Assembly: GCA_910588965.1 (NCBI GenBank)
Contig: CAJUSO010000002.1
Location: 1-64,000, forward strand
Direction of reading: 5' to 3'
Length of the DNA stretch: 64,000 nt
DNA from: an uncultured Lachnospiraceae bacterium
GTDB lineage: Bacteria; Bacillota; Clostridia; Lachnospirales; Lachnospiraceae
The notes beneath the pieces were generated by a model. It searched no databases, was not told the origin of the DNA, and saw only the letters and a program-made list of their open reading frames with translations. A program made the translations under genes and the position numbers. Numbering within the stretch: position 1 is the first letter of the stretch; the number at the start of each line of letters is the position of its first letter. Positions 1-7,874 of the stretch are shown here, in pieces.

Positions 1-112
1 CGGTTCCGTCTGGATTGTGCTTTTCCTTTCCTCTTTTGATTACCTCTAATTAGCTATAAACTGCTCCATCCTCAATCCCATACAGCTTACATAGCCTTCC
101 ATTGTGCATGGC

Positions 113-130
113 CTTTCCTATCAGATAAAA
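113..130. repeat. Copy of an 18-nt recurring element next to a terminator
   Basis: On the minus strand this reads TTTTATCTGATAGGAAAG and follows directly on the fba terminator hairpin. The same 18 nt occur twice, as inverted arms, at 61795-61862. The rest of 1-112 holds no gene that I recognise; only a 19-codon minus-strand reading frame is present, and it is unsupported. Confidence 0.6.
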
Positions 131-168
131 CAGGGGCACGCCCGGAACTTCTATTCCAGGTATGCCCC
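120..168 (-). terminator. Rho-independent terminator after fba
   Basis: Read on the minus strand, GGGGCATACCTGGAA pairs with TTCCGGGCGTGCCCC (15 positions, one mismatch, two G-T pairs; 133-168), followed by TGTTTTAT. It lies 30 nt past the fba stop codon. Confidence 0.85.
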
Positions 169-197
169 AAACCATCCCTCCGGATGCAGCCTGCCCT

Positions 198-1061
198 TTA
201 GGCCTTCCCAACAGACCCAAATAATTCCATTTTCTCTTTTACGGTTGCTTTAATGGCCTCTACGCCGGGAGCCAGGATTTTCCTTGGGTCAAAGCCCTTG
301 CCTACCTGGTCTTTGCCTTCTTCAATGTATTTCCTGGTAGCTGCTGCAAAGGAAAGCTGGCACTCTGTGTTCACATTAATCTTAGCTACGCCCAGGGAAA
401 TCGCTTTCTTAATCATATCCTCTGGGATGCCTGTGCCGCCATGGAGCACTAATGGCATATCCCCTGTCTTCTGCTGTACAGCGTCTAAGGTCTCGAAGCT
501 TAAGCCTGCCCAGTTCTCTGGGTATTTGCCATGGATGTTGCCGATGCCTGCTGCCAGCATGTCCACGCCTAAATCTGCGATTGCCTTGCACTCGTCTGGA
601 TCTGCACATTCGCCTGTGCCGATAACGCCATCCTCTTCCCCGCCGATAGCGCCTACCTCTGCCTCAATGGACATTCCCTTGTCATGGGCAATCTTCACAA
701 GCTCTGTCGTCTTTGTTACATTCTCGTCGATTGGGTAATGGGAACCGTCAAACATAATGGAAGAGAACCCAGCCTCAACGCACTTCAGGCAAGCTTCATA
801 GCTGCCATGGTCCAGATGGAGGGCAACCGGGACTGTGATGTTCAGTTCTTCCAACATCCCGTTTACCATGCCTACTACCGTCTTGTACCCTGCCATGTAT
901 TTCCCAGCGCCTTCTGATACGCCGAGGATAACCGGGGAATTCAGCTCCTGTGCGGTAAGTAAGATAGACTTTGTCCACTCCAGGTTATTGATGTTGAACT
1001 GGCCCACTGCATAATGGCCTGCCTTTGCTTTCTGTAACATTTCTTTTGCAGATACTAACAT
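198..1061 (-). CDS. fba: Class II fructose-1,6-bisphosphate aldolase
   Basis: Cytoplasmic glycolytic enzyme that reversibly splits fructose 1,6-bisphosphate into dihydroxyacetone phosphate and glyceraldehyde 3-phosphate using Zn2+. The protein has 287 residues, the normal length for the short class II group. HLDHG (82-86) carries the catalytic Asp and a zinc-binding His; EAEVGAIGGEED (133-144), His in GNIHGKY (about 177), LHGGTGIPED (206-215) and KINVNTE (227-233) are the other family signatures. The start follows GGAGGAAAAGAA. It is the last gene of the leftward run and has its own terminator. The upstream gap of 280 bp suggests a separate promoter. A tagatose-bisphosphate aldolase is the only serious alternative within the same family. 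Confidence 0.93.
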   Translation of the reverse strand: MLVSAKEMLQKAKAGHYAVGQFNINNLEWTKSILLTAQELNSPVILGVSEGAGKYMAGYKTVVGMVNGMLEELNITVPVALHLDHGSYEACLKCVEAGFSSIMFDGSHYPIDENVTKTTELVKIAHDKGMSIEAEVGAIGGEEDGVIGTGECADPDECKAIADLGVDMLAAGIGNIHGKYPENWAGLSFETLDAVQQKTGDMPLVLHGGTGIPEDMIKKAISLGVAKINVNTECQLSFAAATRKYIEEGKDQVGKGFDPRKILAPGVEAIKATVKEKMELFGSVGKA

Positions 1062-1278
1062 TTCTTTTCCTCCATTTCTGTCCCCTGCCAGGGAACGCTT
1101 ATAAATGATATTATAATTAAAATATACTTATGTATGCCCCTTTGCCGCTTCCTGCCTGCGGGCCGTCTGGCAGCTATCTGGCTGCCTCCCTGCAGACAAT
1201 CCCGAGCTGCTTTGGGAAGCCTTATTACCTGGAGGCGTACATGCCCCCAGGCAACAAATCTATTTATAGTTTACCTTA

Positions 1279-1302
1279 TTTTTGCCAAAAAGAAAAGGGT
1301 TT
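1279..1302 (-). promoter_or_regulatory. Probable fba upstream region with a motif shared with degV
   Basis: Read leftwards, this contains AACCCTTTTCTTTTTGGCAA; nearly the same stretch occurs upstream of degV at 25651-25676. TTGGCA could act as a -35 with TAAATA 16 bp on. A second possible -10 (TATAAT) lies at 1110-1115 without a clear -35. The remainder of 1062-1341 shows nothing else that I can name. Confidence 0.35.
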
Positions 1303-1341
1303 ATCCAAAATTTTTTTACCATTTCCCCAAAAGAAATAAGG

Positions 1342-2244
1342 CTATTGGGCATTCCTTACCATAATCTGTATCGCCTGCTTCTGGTTCTGTATAGCCACTT
1401 CACAATGGCGCCCCCCATACTCCCCGTCCAAGGTCCAGGCTACCTTTTCCAGGGACTGGATGTACAGTTGGCTAGCCTTAAAGGTGTAGATACAGTCAGT
1501 ATCATCAATCAGGTTGGTAAGGCTCCCAATAATTGCATTCAGTTCCAAGGGGTTTTTGGGCATACGGATAAGGGTCACCTCAAAAAGCCCGTCATCCAGC
1601 TTTACATTTTTACCAGTGATATTTTTAAATCCCCCAGCTGAAATAGAATTGGTCACCATTCCATAGATAAATTCATCCTCAATTACCTGATCCCCGTACT
1701 GGATCCGCATCCTCTGGGACTGCAGGATGCCAGGGAGCCGCTTAATCCCTTCCAATAGGTACGCCACATGCCCCAGACGGTTTTTCAAATCCTGCCTGGT
1801 GGCATAGGACACATCCGTAAACAGGCCAAATGCTGCAATATATACAAAATAATCCTCATTAAAGCTGCCAATGTCACAGGCAAAGGCTTTCCCGTCCACA
1901 GCAATCTGCGCCGCCCGTGCCATCTGCTTCGGAATCCCCAGGGAAACTGCAAAATCATTGGTGCTGCCTGCAGGGATATAGCCGATGGGAAGCCTTGGCT
2001 CCCGCCGCATCATCCCAGTGACCACCTCATCTAACGTCCCGTCACCGCCGCAGCACACCACCAAGGCATAACGCCCTGCCTGCTTCTCTACCAGTTCCAT
2101 AGCATCCTGCCGGCATTGGGTCGGGTAAATGGTAACCTCATAGCCTGCTTTTACAAAGCAGTCCACAATGGGGAATAGTTTTCCCTTTACCTGGCCCTTC
2201 CCTGAAAAAGGGTTAAATACAAATAAAAGCTTCTTCGTTCCCAT
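1342..2244 (-). CDS. Diacylglycerol kinase family lipid kinase (YegS/BmrU type)
   Basis: Predicted cytoplasmic ATP-dependent lipid kinase, acting on diacylglycerol or a related membrane lipid; the real substrate cannot be read from sequence. With the start chosen here (AAAGGGGG ahead of MGTKKLL) it has 300 residues, typical for the family. NPFSGKG (11-17) is the nucleotide-loop region, GGDGT (66-70) is the hallmark catalytic motif and AGSTNDF (92-98) the second one. A longer frame runs 26 codons further upstream, but its extra residues look non-native and have no ribosome-binding site. It follows whiA with a 215-bp gap that is mostly tandem repeats. Confidence 0.85.
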   Translation of the reverse strand: MGTKKLLFVFNPFSGKGQVKGKLFPIVDCFVKAGYEVTIYPTQCRQDAMELVEKQAGRYALVVCCGGDGTLDEVVTGMMRREPRLPIGYIPAGSTNDFAVSLGIPKQMARAAQIAVDGKAFACDIGSFNEDYFVYIAAFGLFTDVSYATRQDLKNRLGHVAYLLEGIKRLPGILQSQRMRIQYGDQVIEDEFIYGMVTNSISAGGFKNITGKNVKLDDGLFEVTLIRMPKNPLELNAIIGSLTNLIDDTDCIYTFKASQLYIQSLEKVAWTLDGEYGGRHCEVAIQNQKQAIQIMVRNAQ

Positions 2245-2346
2245 AGAATCCCCCTTTAATCCATGAACCTCCCTGACGGCTCCCGCCTCCCCACACAATT
2301 CCCTGTCTAAAACGGCCCCCATGCGCTACCGCTTTTTCAGCGCTTC

Positions 2347-2467
2347 GGCTGCCATTCACTGGGTTCCCTGGCATTCCAATCAGCTTTGGCTGCCATTCAC
2401 TGGGTTCCTGGCATTCCAATCAGCTTTGGCTGCCATTCACTGGGTTCCTGGCATCCCAATCAGCTTT
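2347..2467. repeat. Three tandem 40-41 bp repeats overlapping the whiA stop
   Basis: Units lie at 2347-2387, 2388-2427 and 2428-2467 and differ at only two positions. The unit nearest whiA contains its last two codons and stop, so the array is an expansion of the 3' end of the gene into the spacer before the lipid kinase. The first two units are noncoding. Confidence 0.9.
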
Positions 2468-3413
2468 GGGATCCGCCCCGCAGGTTCTCTGCCATTTCAC
2501 ACAGCTTCCGCAGGCGGTGATTGACGCCAGACTTCCCTACCGGCGGCTCCAGCGCAGCCCCTAATTCTTTCAGGGGCGCATCTGGGTATTCCAGCCTTGC
2601 CAGGGCAACTTCCCTTAAATTTTCCGGTAAGCTGTCCAGCCCGATGGTATCCTTGATATAGCGGATGTCCTCTAGCTGGCGCACAGCTGCATGGACAGTC
2701 TTGTTGATATTGGCCGTCTCACAATTGACCTGGCGGTTGACGGAATTGCGCATTTCCTTTAGGATCCTGACATTTTCCAGGTTCATCAGCGCCACATGGG
2801 CTTCCATCACGTTCAGCATATCCACAATCTGGGAGCCTTCCTTTAAATATACCACATAACTTTTCTTGCGCATGACAATCTTGGATTCCATGGAAAAGCT
2901 ATTGATGATTTCCATTAATTGCCCCGCCTTCTCCGGGCTGGCGCAAATAATCTCAAAATGGTAAGATTTCTCCGGGTCGCTCATAGACCCCGCGCTAAGG
3001 AACGCCCCCCGGATAAAAGACCTGCGGCAGCAGAACTTCTGGACCAGCACCCGGTCCACCAGCCCGCTGGGGCGGATATCTTCTTCCTTCCCATTCCTCC
3101 ATTTGACTGTTTGGAGGATCCTGCATACTTCTGCCTCACCGAAAATAGAGATGATAAAGGTCCGGCTTTTATGGAGGTAAATATTTTGGCGTACTGCAAT
3201 CCGGGCTGTCACCTGGAAAGTTTCTTTCATCAGTACAAAATATTTCCGTGCCAAAGGGAGGTTTTCGGTATAAACCACCAGCGCGGCCCCGCTGCCTGCC
3301 CCTTCCAATTTCCCCGCAAAACTTAAAATAGCTGCAATCTCTGCAATCTGGCAATGCCTGCTCTGATGGAACTGCCGGGATAATTCTTCCTTTACCTGGC
3401 TTGAAAAAGACAT
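2460..3413 (-). CDS. whiA: DNA-binding protein WhiA
   Basis: WhiA is a conserved Gram-positive protein with a LAGLIDADG-like fold at the N terminus and a helix-turn-helix at the C terminus; in actinobacteria it controls sporulation genes, and in Bacillus it affects cell division and chromosome segregation. Here it has 317 residues starting at MSFSSQVKEEL behind AGGAGGG with 7-nt spacing. Recognisable parts are the N-terminal SSQVKEELSR, the central SFIRGAFLSAGSMSDP and the C-terminal SLPENLREVALARLEYPD plus the helix-turn-helix around GKSGVNHRLRKL. It lies 72 bp after rapZ in the usual hprK-murB-rapZ-whiA order. The stop codon is inside a 40-bp tandem repeat. Confidence 0.95.
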   Translation of the reverse strand: MSFSSQVKEELSRQFHQSRHCQIAEIAAILSFAGKLEGAGSGAALVVYTENLPLARKYFVLMKETFQVTARIAVRQNIYLHKSRTFIISIFGEAEVCRILQTVKWRNGKEEDIRPSGLVDRVLVQKFCCRRSFIRGAFLSAGSMSDPEKSYHFEIICASPEKAGQLMEIINSFSMESKIVMRKKSYVVYLKEGSQIVDMLNVMEAHVALMNLENVRILKEMRNSVNRQVNCETANINKTVHAAVRQLEDIRYIKDTIGLDSLPENLREVALARLEYPDAPLKELGAALEPPVGKSGVNHRLRKLCEMAENLRGGSQS

Positions 3414-3485
3414 CTGCCATCCCTCCTGATACATGATACCAGCCCCATTGGCCCCGCCGTTACCATAGGTATCCTATCACTCATT

Positions 3486-4358
3486 TTATTTATTGCGCAG
3501 GGCGTCTTTTTGGATATCCCTGTGCTCAATCTTAATCCCATAGGCCTTTTCATTGCACAGCTTCTGGTATAAGGCATTGGCCAGGGTAACAGAACGGTGC
3601 TTGCCGCCTGTGCAGCCGATGCCTATCACAAGCTGGGTCTTCCCTTCTGTAATATAATTGGGAATCAGGAATTTCACCATATCTTCCAGCTTATCCAAAA
3701 ACTGCCCCGCCTCTGGATGCCCCATGACAAAATCCTGGATTTCCCTGTCATTCCCTGTCTTTGGCCGCAGCGCTTCCACATAATATGGGTTTGGCAAAAA
3801 CCTGACGTCAAAGACTAAATCCGCGTCCGTTGGGATGCCATACTTAAACCCAAAGGAGACGACCGTAATAAAAAGGCTCTTATAGTCCTGGTTCTGGACA
3901 AAGATTTTCTCTAGTTCTGCCTTCAGCTCACGGGTCAGCATATTGCTGGTGTCTATGATATAATCTGCCCGCCGGCGCAAAAATTCCATCCGCTGCCGCT
4001 CTTTCTGTATGCCCTTATCCACCCGCTCCCCGCCGGCCAGGGGATGGAGGTGGCGGGTCTCCTTATAGCGCTTTACCAGTACCTGGTCCGTGGAATCCAG
4101 ATAAAGGATCTCAAAGGTTTTCCCATTTGCAAGGAGGCGGCCTAAAATGCCCTGGAGGCTTTCTAAGGCCTGGCCGCTCCGGATATCCACGCCTACCGCC
4201 ACCTTCTGCAACTCAGACGCAGGGTCTGCCAGCTCAGCAAATTTCTCAATCAGTGCAATCGGCAGGTTGTCTACGCAGAAATAACCAATGTCTTCCATGA
4301 TTTTTAAGGCTGTGCTCTTCCCTGCGCCAGACATGCCTGTTAAGATAATAAATTTCAT
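3486..4358 (-). CDS. rapZ: RNase adapter / nucleotide-binding protein RapZ (YvcJ)
   Basis: P-loop protein that in enterobacteria guides RNase E to the small RNA GlmZ and binds UDP-GlcNAc-related signals; the Gram-positive YvcJ hydrolyses nucleotides and influences competence, so the exact role here is inferred. It has 290 residues. GMSGAGKST (8-16) is the Walker A motif, VDIRSG the following conserved stretch, and GIGCTGGKHRSVTLA near residues 247-261 the C-terminal family signature. It is separated from murB by 3 bp, so the two are surely co-transcribed and possibly translationally coupled. Confidence 0.93.
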   Translation of the reverse strand: MKFIILTGMSGAGKSTALKIMEDIGYFCVDNLPIALIEKFAELADPASELQKVAVGVDIRSGQALESLQGILGRLLANGKTFEILYLDSTDQVLVKRYKETRHLHPLAGGERVDKGIQKERQRMEFLRRRADYIIDTSNMLTRELKAELEKIFVQNQDYKSLFITVVSFGFKYGIPTDADLVFDVRFLPNPYYVEALRPKTGNDREIQDFVMGHPEAGQFLDKLEDMVKFLIPNYITEGKTQLVIGIGCTGGKHRSVTLANALYQKLCNEKAYGIKIEHRDIQKDALRNK

Positions 4359-4361
4359 TTG

Positions 4362-5270
4362 TTAAAAATCTCCCATAAACTTCACTTCCGTTTCCAGGCG
4401 CACGCCGGATTTCCCTTCCACCTGTTCCTGCACATGGGCAATGAGCTGCCGGATTTCCGCAGCCGTGGCATGCCCCCGGTTAATAAGGAAGCCGCAATGC
4501 TTGGCGGAAATCTGCGCATCCCCTATCTGAAAGCCGCATAACCCTGCATCCTGGATAAGCTTCCCGGCAAAATACCCTTCCGGGCGCTTAAAGGTACTTC
4601 CGGCGCTTGGGTATTCCAAAGGCTGCTTAGATACCCTCCGTTCTTTCAGATCTGCCATCCTGGCGGCAATCTCCTGGGGGTTATCTGGCTTTAGCTGAAA
4701 TTCAGCCTGGAGGACAATATAGCGGTTCCTGAGGATACAGCTTTTACGGTAGCCCAGTTCCAGTTCCTCCACGGTAAGGCATTTTTCCTTCCCTTCCGGC
4801 GTTAGGACTATTACACTGGCCAATACCTGCTTCATTTCCCCGCCGTAGGCCCCTGCGTTCATCACCACAGCGCCGCCCACGCTCCCAGGGATCCCCGCTG
4901 CAAATTCCATGCCCGAAAGCCCCTCGCCCGCTGCACGGCCTGCCACATAAGACAGCAACGCCCCTGCTTCTGCCGTGACCCGGTCTCCTTGGACAGAAAC
5001 CGCGGCTACTGTTTTCCCGATTTCCATCACTACGCCCCGGATGCCCCTATCACCCACTAACAGGTTGCTGCCGTTGCCTATGACGCACCAAGGTATCCCA
5101 TACTGCTGGCACAGGGCGGCTACTTGCGGCACCTGGCCTCTTGCCGGGCGCACATAGTATTCTGCCGGCCCGCCTACCCGGAAGGTGGTATGGGCAGCCA
5201 TGCTTTCCTCTGTATGGCACTGACCCTCCCCTACAATCTCCTGTAAATGTCCATAAAATCCTGCATCCAC
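4362..5270 (-). CDS. murB: UDP-N-acetylenolpyruvoylglucosamine reductase
   Basis: FAD enzyme that reduces UDP-GlcNAc-enolpyruvate with NADPH to UDP-MurNAc, the second committed step of peptidoglycan precursor synthesis in the cytoplasm. It has 302 residues from a GTG start preceded by GGAGG at 7 nt. TTFRVGGPAEYYVRP begins the FAD-binding domain; GNGSNLLVGD, AGIPGSVGGAVVMNAGAYGGE and YRKS are conserved cofactor and substrate residues. The C-terminal domain has PSAGSTFKRP, with the serine acting as general acid, and a late glutamate in ETEVKF. Length and motifs fit the short type II form found in Gram-positives. Confidence 0.95.
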   Translation of the reverse strand: MDAGFYGHLQEIVGEGQCHTEESMAAHTTFRVGGPAEYYVRPARGQVPQVAALCQQYGIPWCVIGNGSNLLVGDRGIRGVVMEIGKTVAAVSVQGDRVTAEAGALLSYVAGRAAGEGLSGMEFAAGIPGSVGGAVVMNAGAYGGEMKQVLASVIVLTPEGKEKCLTVEELELGYRKSCILRNRYIVLQAEFQLKPDNPQEIAARMADLKERRVSKQPLEYPSAGSTFKRPEGYFAGKLIQDAGLCGFQIGDAQISAKHCGFLINRGHATAAEIRQLIAHVQEQVEGKSGVRLETEVKFMGDF

Positions 5271-5354
5271 AATTCAGCCTCCGCTGCAGCCATCCCATAG
5301 CTTCATCATAAGCGACTACAGGACGGCTGCTCTTCCTAATATTTTCCCTAGTCT

Positions 5355-6749
5355 TTACGCTTCCCTCAAAAATGCCGTATAGCCCCGCTTTGCCTCGTAG
5401 AGGTCAACCTTGCTGATGATTTCCCAAGGCGCATGCATATTGAGCACTGCTACCCCACAGTCAATGACGGACATATTATAATTGGCCAGGATATAGGCAA
5501 TGGTGCCGCCGCCGCCTTGGTCTACCTTCCCAAGCTCCGCTGTCTGGTAGGCCACTTCATTCCCGTCTAAAATCCTGCGGAGCTCTGCCATATATTCAGG
5601 GTTTGCATCATTGGAGCCGCCCTTCCCGCGGGAGCCTGTATATTTGCTGAATACCAGCCCTCCGCCAAAATAAGCGCAGTTATTTTTCTCCATCACAGAT
5701 GCATACAGCGGGTCATACGCCGCATTCACATCAGAGGAAAGTACCTTGGAATTGTCCATGGCACGGTTAAAGGCAATCTGGCTATACCCGCCCATACCAT
5801 TTAAAATTTCCGCTACGGTATAAGAGAAAAACTTGGAACACATGCCTGTAGCGCCCACGCTTCCAATCTCCTCTTTATCCACCAGCAGGCAGACGCTGGT
5901 CTTGTCACATACCCCTGCTTCCAGCGTAGCGGCAAAGGATGGGTAAGCGCACACCCTGTCGTCATGGCCATATCCCATAATCATGCTGCGGTCAAACCCG
6001 TAATCCCTGGCTTTCCCCGCCGGGACCACTTCAATCTCTGCAGACAGGAAATCTTCTTCCTCTATATTATATTGTTCCTTTAAAAGATTCAGTACATTTG
6101 CCTTAACGGCGTCTTTTACTTTTTCCTCATCCTCTCCGTCTGCACAGGGGATGCTGCCTACCAGGAGGTCTAATTTCTCCCCCTCAATTACCTTAGAGGC
6201 CTTCTTCTCCATCTGCTCCCCAGCCAGATGGATTAACAGATCGCTGACCCCAAACACCGGGTCGTCCTCCTTCTCGCCAAGGTTCACTTCCACTTTCGTG
6301 CCATCCTTCTTAACCACTACGCCATGGAGTGCAAGGGGCAGCGTCACCCACTGATACTTCTTCACCCCTCCATAATAATGGGTATCCAGCATCGCCATCC
6401 CTGTATCTTCATACAAGGGCACCTGCTTTAAATCCAGGCGCGGGGAATCAATGTGCGCCCCCAAAATGTTCATGCCCTTTTCCAGGGGCTGCTTCCCAAT
6501 TACAAACAAGGCCAGCGTCTTGCCCATATTATTTGCATACAGCTTATCCCCTGTCTTTATTTCCCTGCCAGAGGCGATAACTTCATTCAAATCCTCAAAC
6601 CCAGCGTCCTTGGCCTGTGCTACCAGCCCTGCCACACATTCCCGCTCCGTCTTACAGCCTGAGAGAAAAGCCTTATATTCCTCCCCAAAAGCAAATACTT
6701 CTTCCCTTTTCCCTTCCGGATACTTCTTCCATGCATTTTTCTTCTCCAT
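5355..6749 (-). CDS. M18 family aminopeptidase
   Basis: Predicted cytoplasmic zinc aminopeptidase that removes acidic or other N-terminal residues from peptides. It has 464 residues, normal for M18. GAHIDSPRLDLK carries the first metal-binding His and the catalytic Asp, VDKEEIGSVGATG the glutamates, GYGHDDRVC the bridging aspartate region, and MHAPWEIISKVDLYEA near the C terminus the last His. It starts behind AGGAGGTAATTGGAATT. It lies between hprK and murB with gaps of 186 and 84 bp; this insertion in the usual cluster order is not obviously functional. Confidence 0.92.
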   Translation of the reverse strand: MEKKNAWKKYPEGKREEVFAFGEEYKAFLSGCKTERECVAGLVAQAKDAGFEDLNEVIASGREIKTGDKLYANNMGKTLALFVIGKQPLEKGMNILGAHIDSPRLDLKQVPLYEDTGMAMLDTHYYGGVKKYQWVTLPLALHGVVVKKDGTKVEVNLGEKEDDPVFGVSDLLIHLAGEQMEKKASKVIEGEKLDLLVGSIPCADGEDEEKVKDAVKANVLNLLKEQYNIEEEDFLSAEIEVVPAGKARDYGFDRSMIMGYGHDDRVCAYPSFAATLEAGVCDKTSVCLLVDKEEIGSVGATGMCSKFFSYTVAEILNGMGGYSQIAFNRAMDNSKVLSSDVNAAYDPLYASVMEKNNCAYFGGGLVFSKYTGSRGKGGSNDANPEYMAELRRILDGNEVAYQTAELGKVDQGGGGTIAYILANYNMSVIDCGVAVLNMHAPWEIISKVDLYEAKRGYTAFLREA

Positions 6750-6830
6750 AATTCCAATTACCTCCTAATCATTATCTCTTTCCAATGTATTTATTTTTAT
6801 TATCTTTTCTTCTTAATTTTTATCTATCTC

Positions 6831-6950
6831 ATAGCGCTGCATCCCATCGGCAGGCTTAATCCTCATCATCATAGCGCCGCATCCCATCGGCAGGCTTAAT
6901 CCTCATCATCATAACGCCGCATCCCATCGGCAGGCTTAATCCTCATCATC
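6831..6950. repeat. Three tandem 40-bp repeats overlapping the hprK stop
   Basis: Units at 6831-6870, 6871-6910 and 6911-6950 are near identical. The last one contains the final codons (Asp-Glu-Asp) and TAA of hprK; the other two lie in the spacer before the M18 gene. Same copy number, length and position relative to a gene end as the array behind whiA, but with unrelated sequence. Confidence 0.92.
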
Positions 6951-7874
6951 ATCGGTCCTTTTCAGGTTTTCCTGCACCCTGCGGTACAGTTCCTGGGCTG
7001 CATTATACCCCATCTTCTTCTGCCTGTGGTTTACTGCCGCCGACTCGCAGATGACAGCCAGGTTCCTCCCCGGCCGGATTGGCAGGGAATGGCACACAAC
7101 CTTATTCCCCAAAAACTCCGTATACTCTTCCTCCAGCCCCAGCCTGTCATACTCATTATCCCGCTTCCAATCCTCCAGCTTAATCACCAGGTCGATATTC
7201 TGCTTCTCTTTCACACATTCTACACCGAACAATGTCTTCACATCGATAATCCCTACCCCGCGTAGTTCGATAAAATACCTGGTAATATCCGGCGCCGTCC
7301 CCACTAGGGTATGCTTATTGATTTTGCGGATTTCCACCACGTCGTCGCTGACTAGGCGGTGCCCACGGCGTATCAGCTCCAATGCGGCCTCGCTCTTCCC
7401 AATGCCGCTTTCCCCCATCAAGAGGAGCCCTTCCCCATAGACATCCACCAAGACCCCATGGATGGAAATACAGGGCGCCAATTCTTCCCCCAGATAGTAA
7501 ATCAGTTCCGCCATAAAGGCCGAAGTCCCATAATCCGTAGAAAGCACCGGGGTATTGCTCTCTGTGGCTATCCGCATCAAATCTGCGTCCGGCTCCAAGT
7601 TGCGGCTAAAAATCACGCAGGGGATATGGTAAGCAAAAAATTTGCGGTACAGCCCTACCTTCTCCTCATTGCTCAATTTCTGCATATAGGTGTATTCCAC
7701 CATGCCGATGATTTCAATCCTCTTCTCATCAAAATAATCAAAATAGCCCGCCAGCTGCAGGGCTGGCCGGTTCACATCCGCAATTGTGACCTTCCGGGTC
7801 TTAATATCCACTTCCGGGTTCAGTACTTTTAGGTTCATCTTCTCTACGATTTTCTTCACGCTTACGCCATTCAT
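6936..7874 (-). CDS. hprK: HPr kinase/phosphorylase
   Basis: Bifunctional enzyme that phosphorylates HPr on Ser46 with ATP or pyrophosphate and removes the phosphate again, setting carbon catabolite repression. It has 312 residues. The P-loop GESGIGKS is at 154-161, the catalytic His lies in SIHGVLVDVYG (about 139), and LRGVGIIDVKTLFG is the second family signature. The chosen ATG overlaps the uvrC stop as ATGA and has GAGGG 6 nt upstream; an ATG two codons earlier touches that Shine-Dalgarno directly and is less likely. The C-terminal DDDED and stop lie within a tandem repeat. Confidence 0.95.
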   Translation of the reverse strand: MNGVSVKKIVEKMNLKVLNPEVDIKTRKVTIADVNRPALQLAGYFDYFDEKRIEIIGMVEYTYMQKLSNEEKVGLYRKFFAYHIPCVIFSRNLEPDADLMRIATESNTPVLSTDYGTSAFMAELIYYLGEELAPCISIHGVLVDVYGEGLLLMGESGIGKSEAALELIRRGHRLVSDDVVEIRKINKHTLVGTAPDITRYFIELRGVGIIDVKTLFGVECVKEKQNIDLVIKLEDWKRDNEYDRLGLEEEYTEFLGNKVVCHSLPIRPGRNLAVICESAAVNHRQKKMGYNAAQELYRRVQENLKRTDDDED

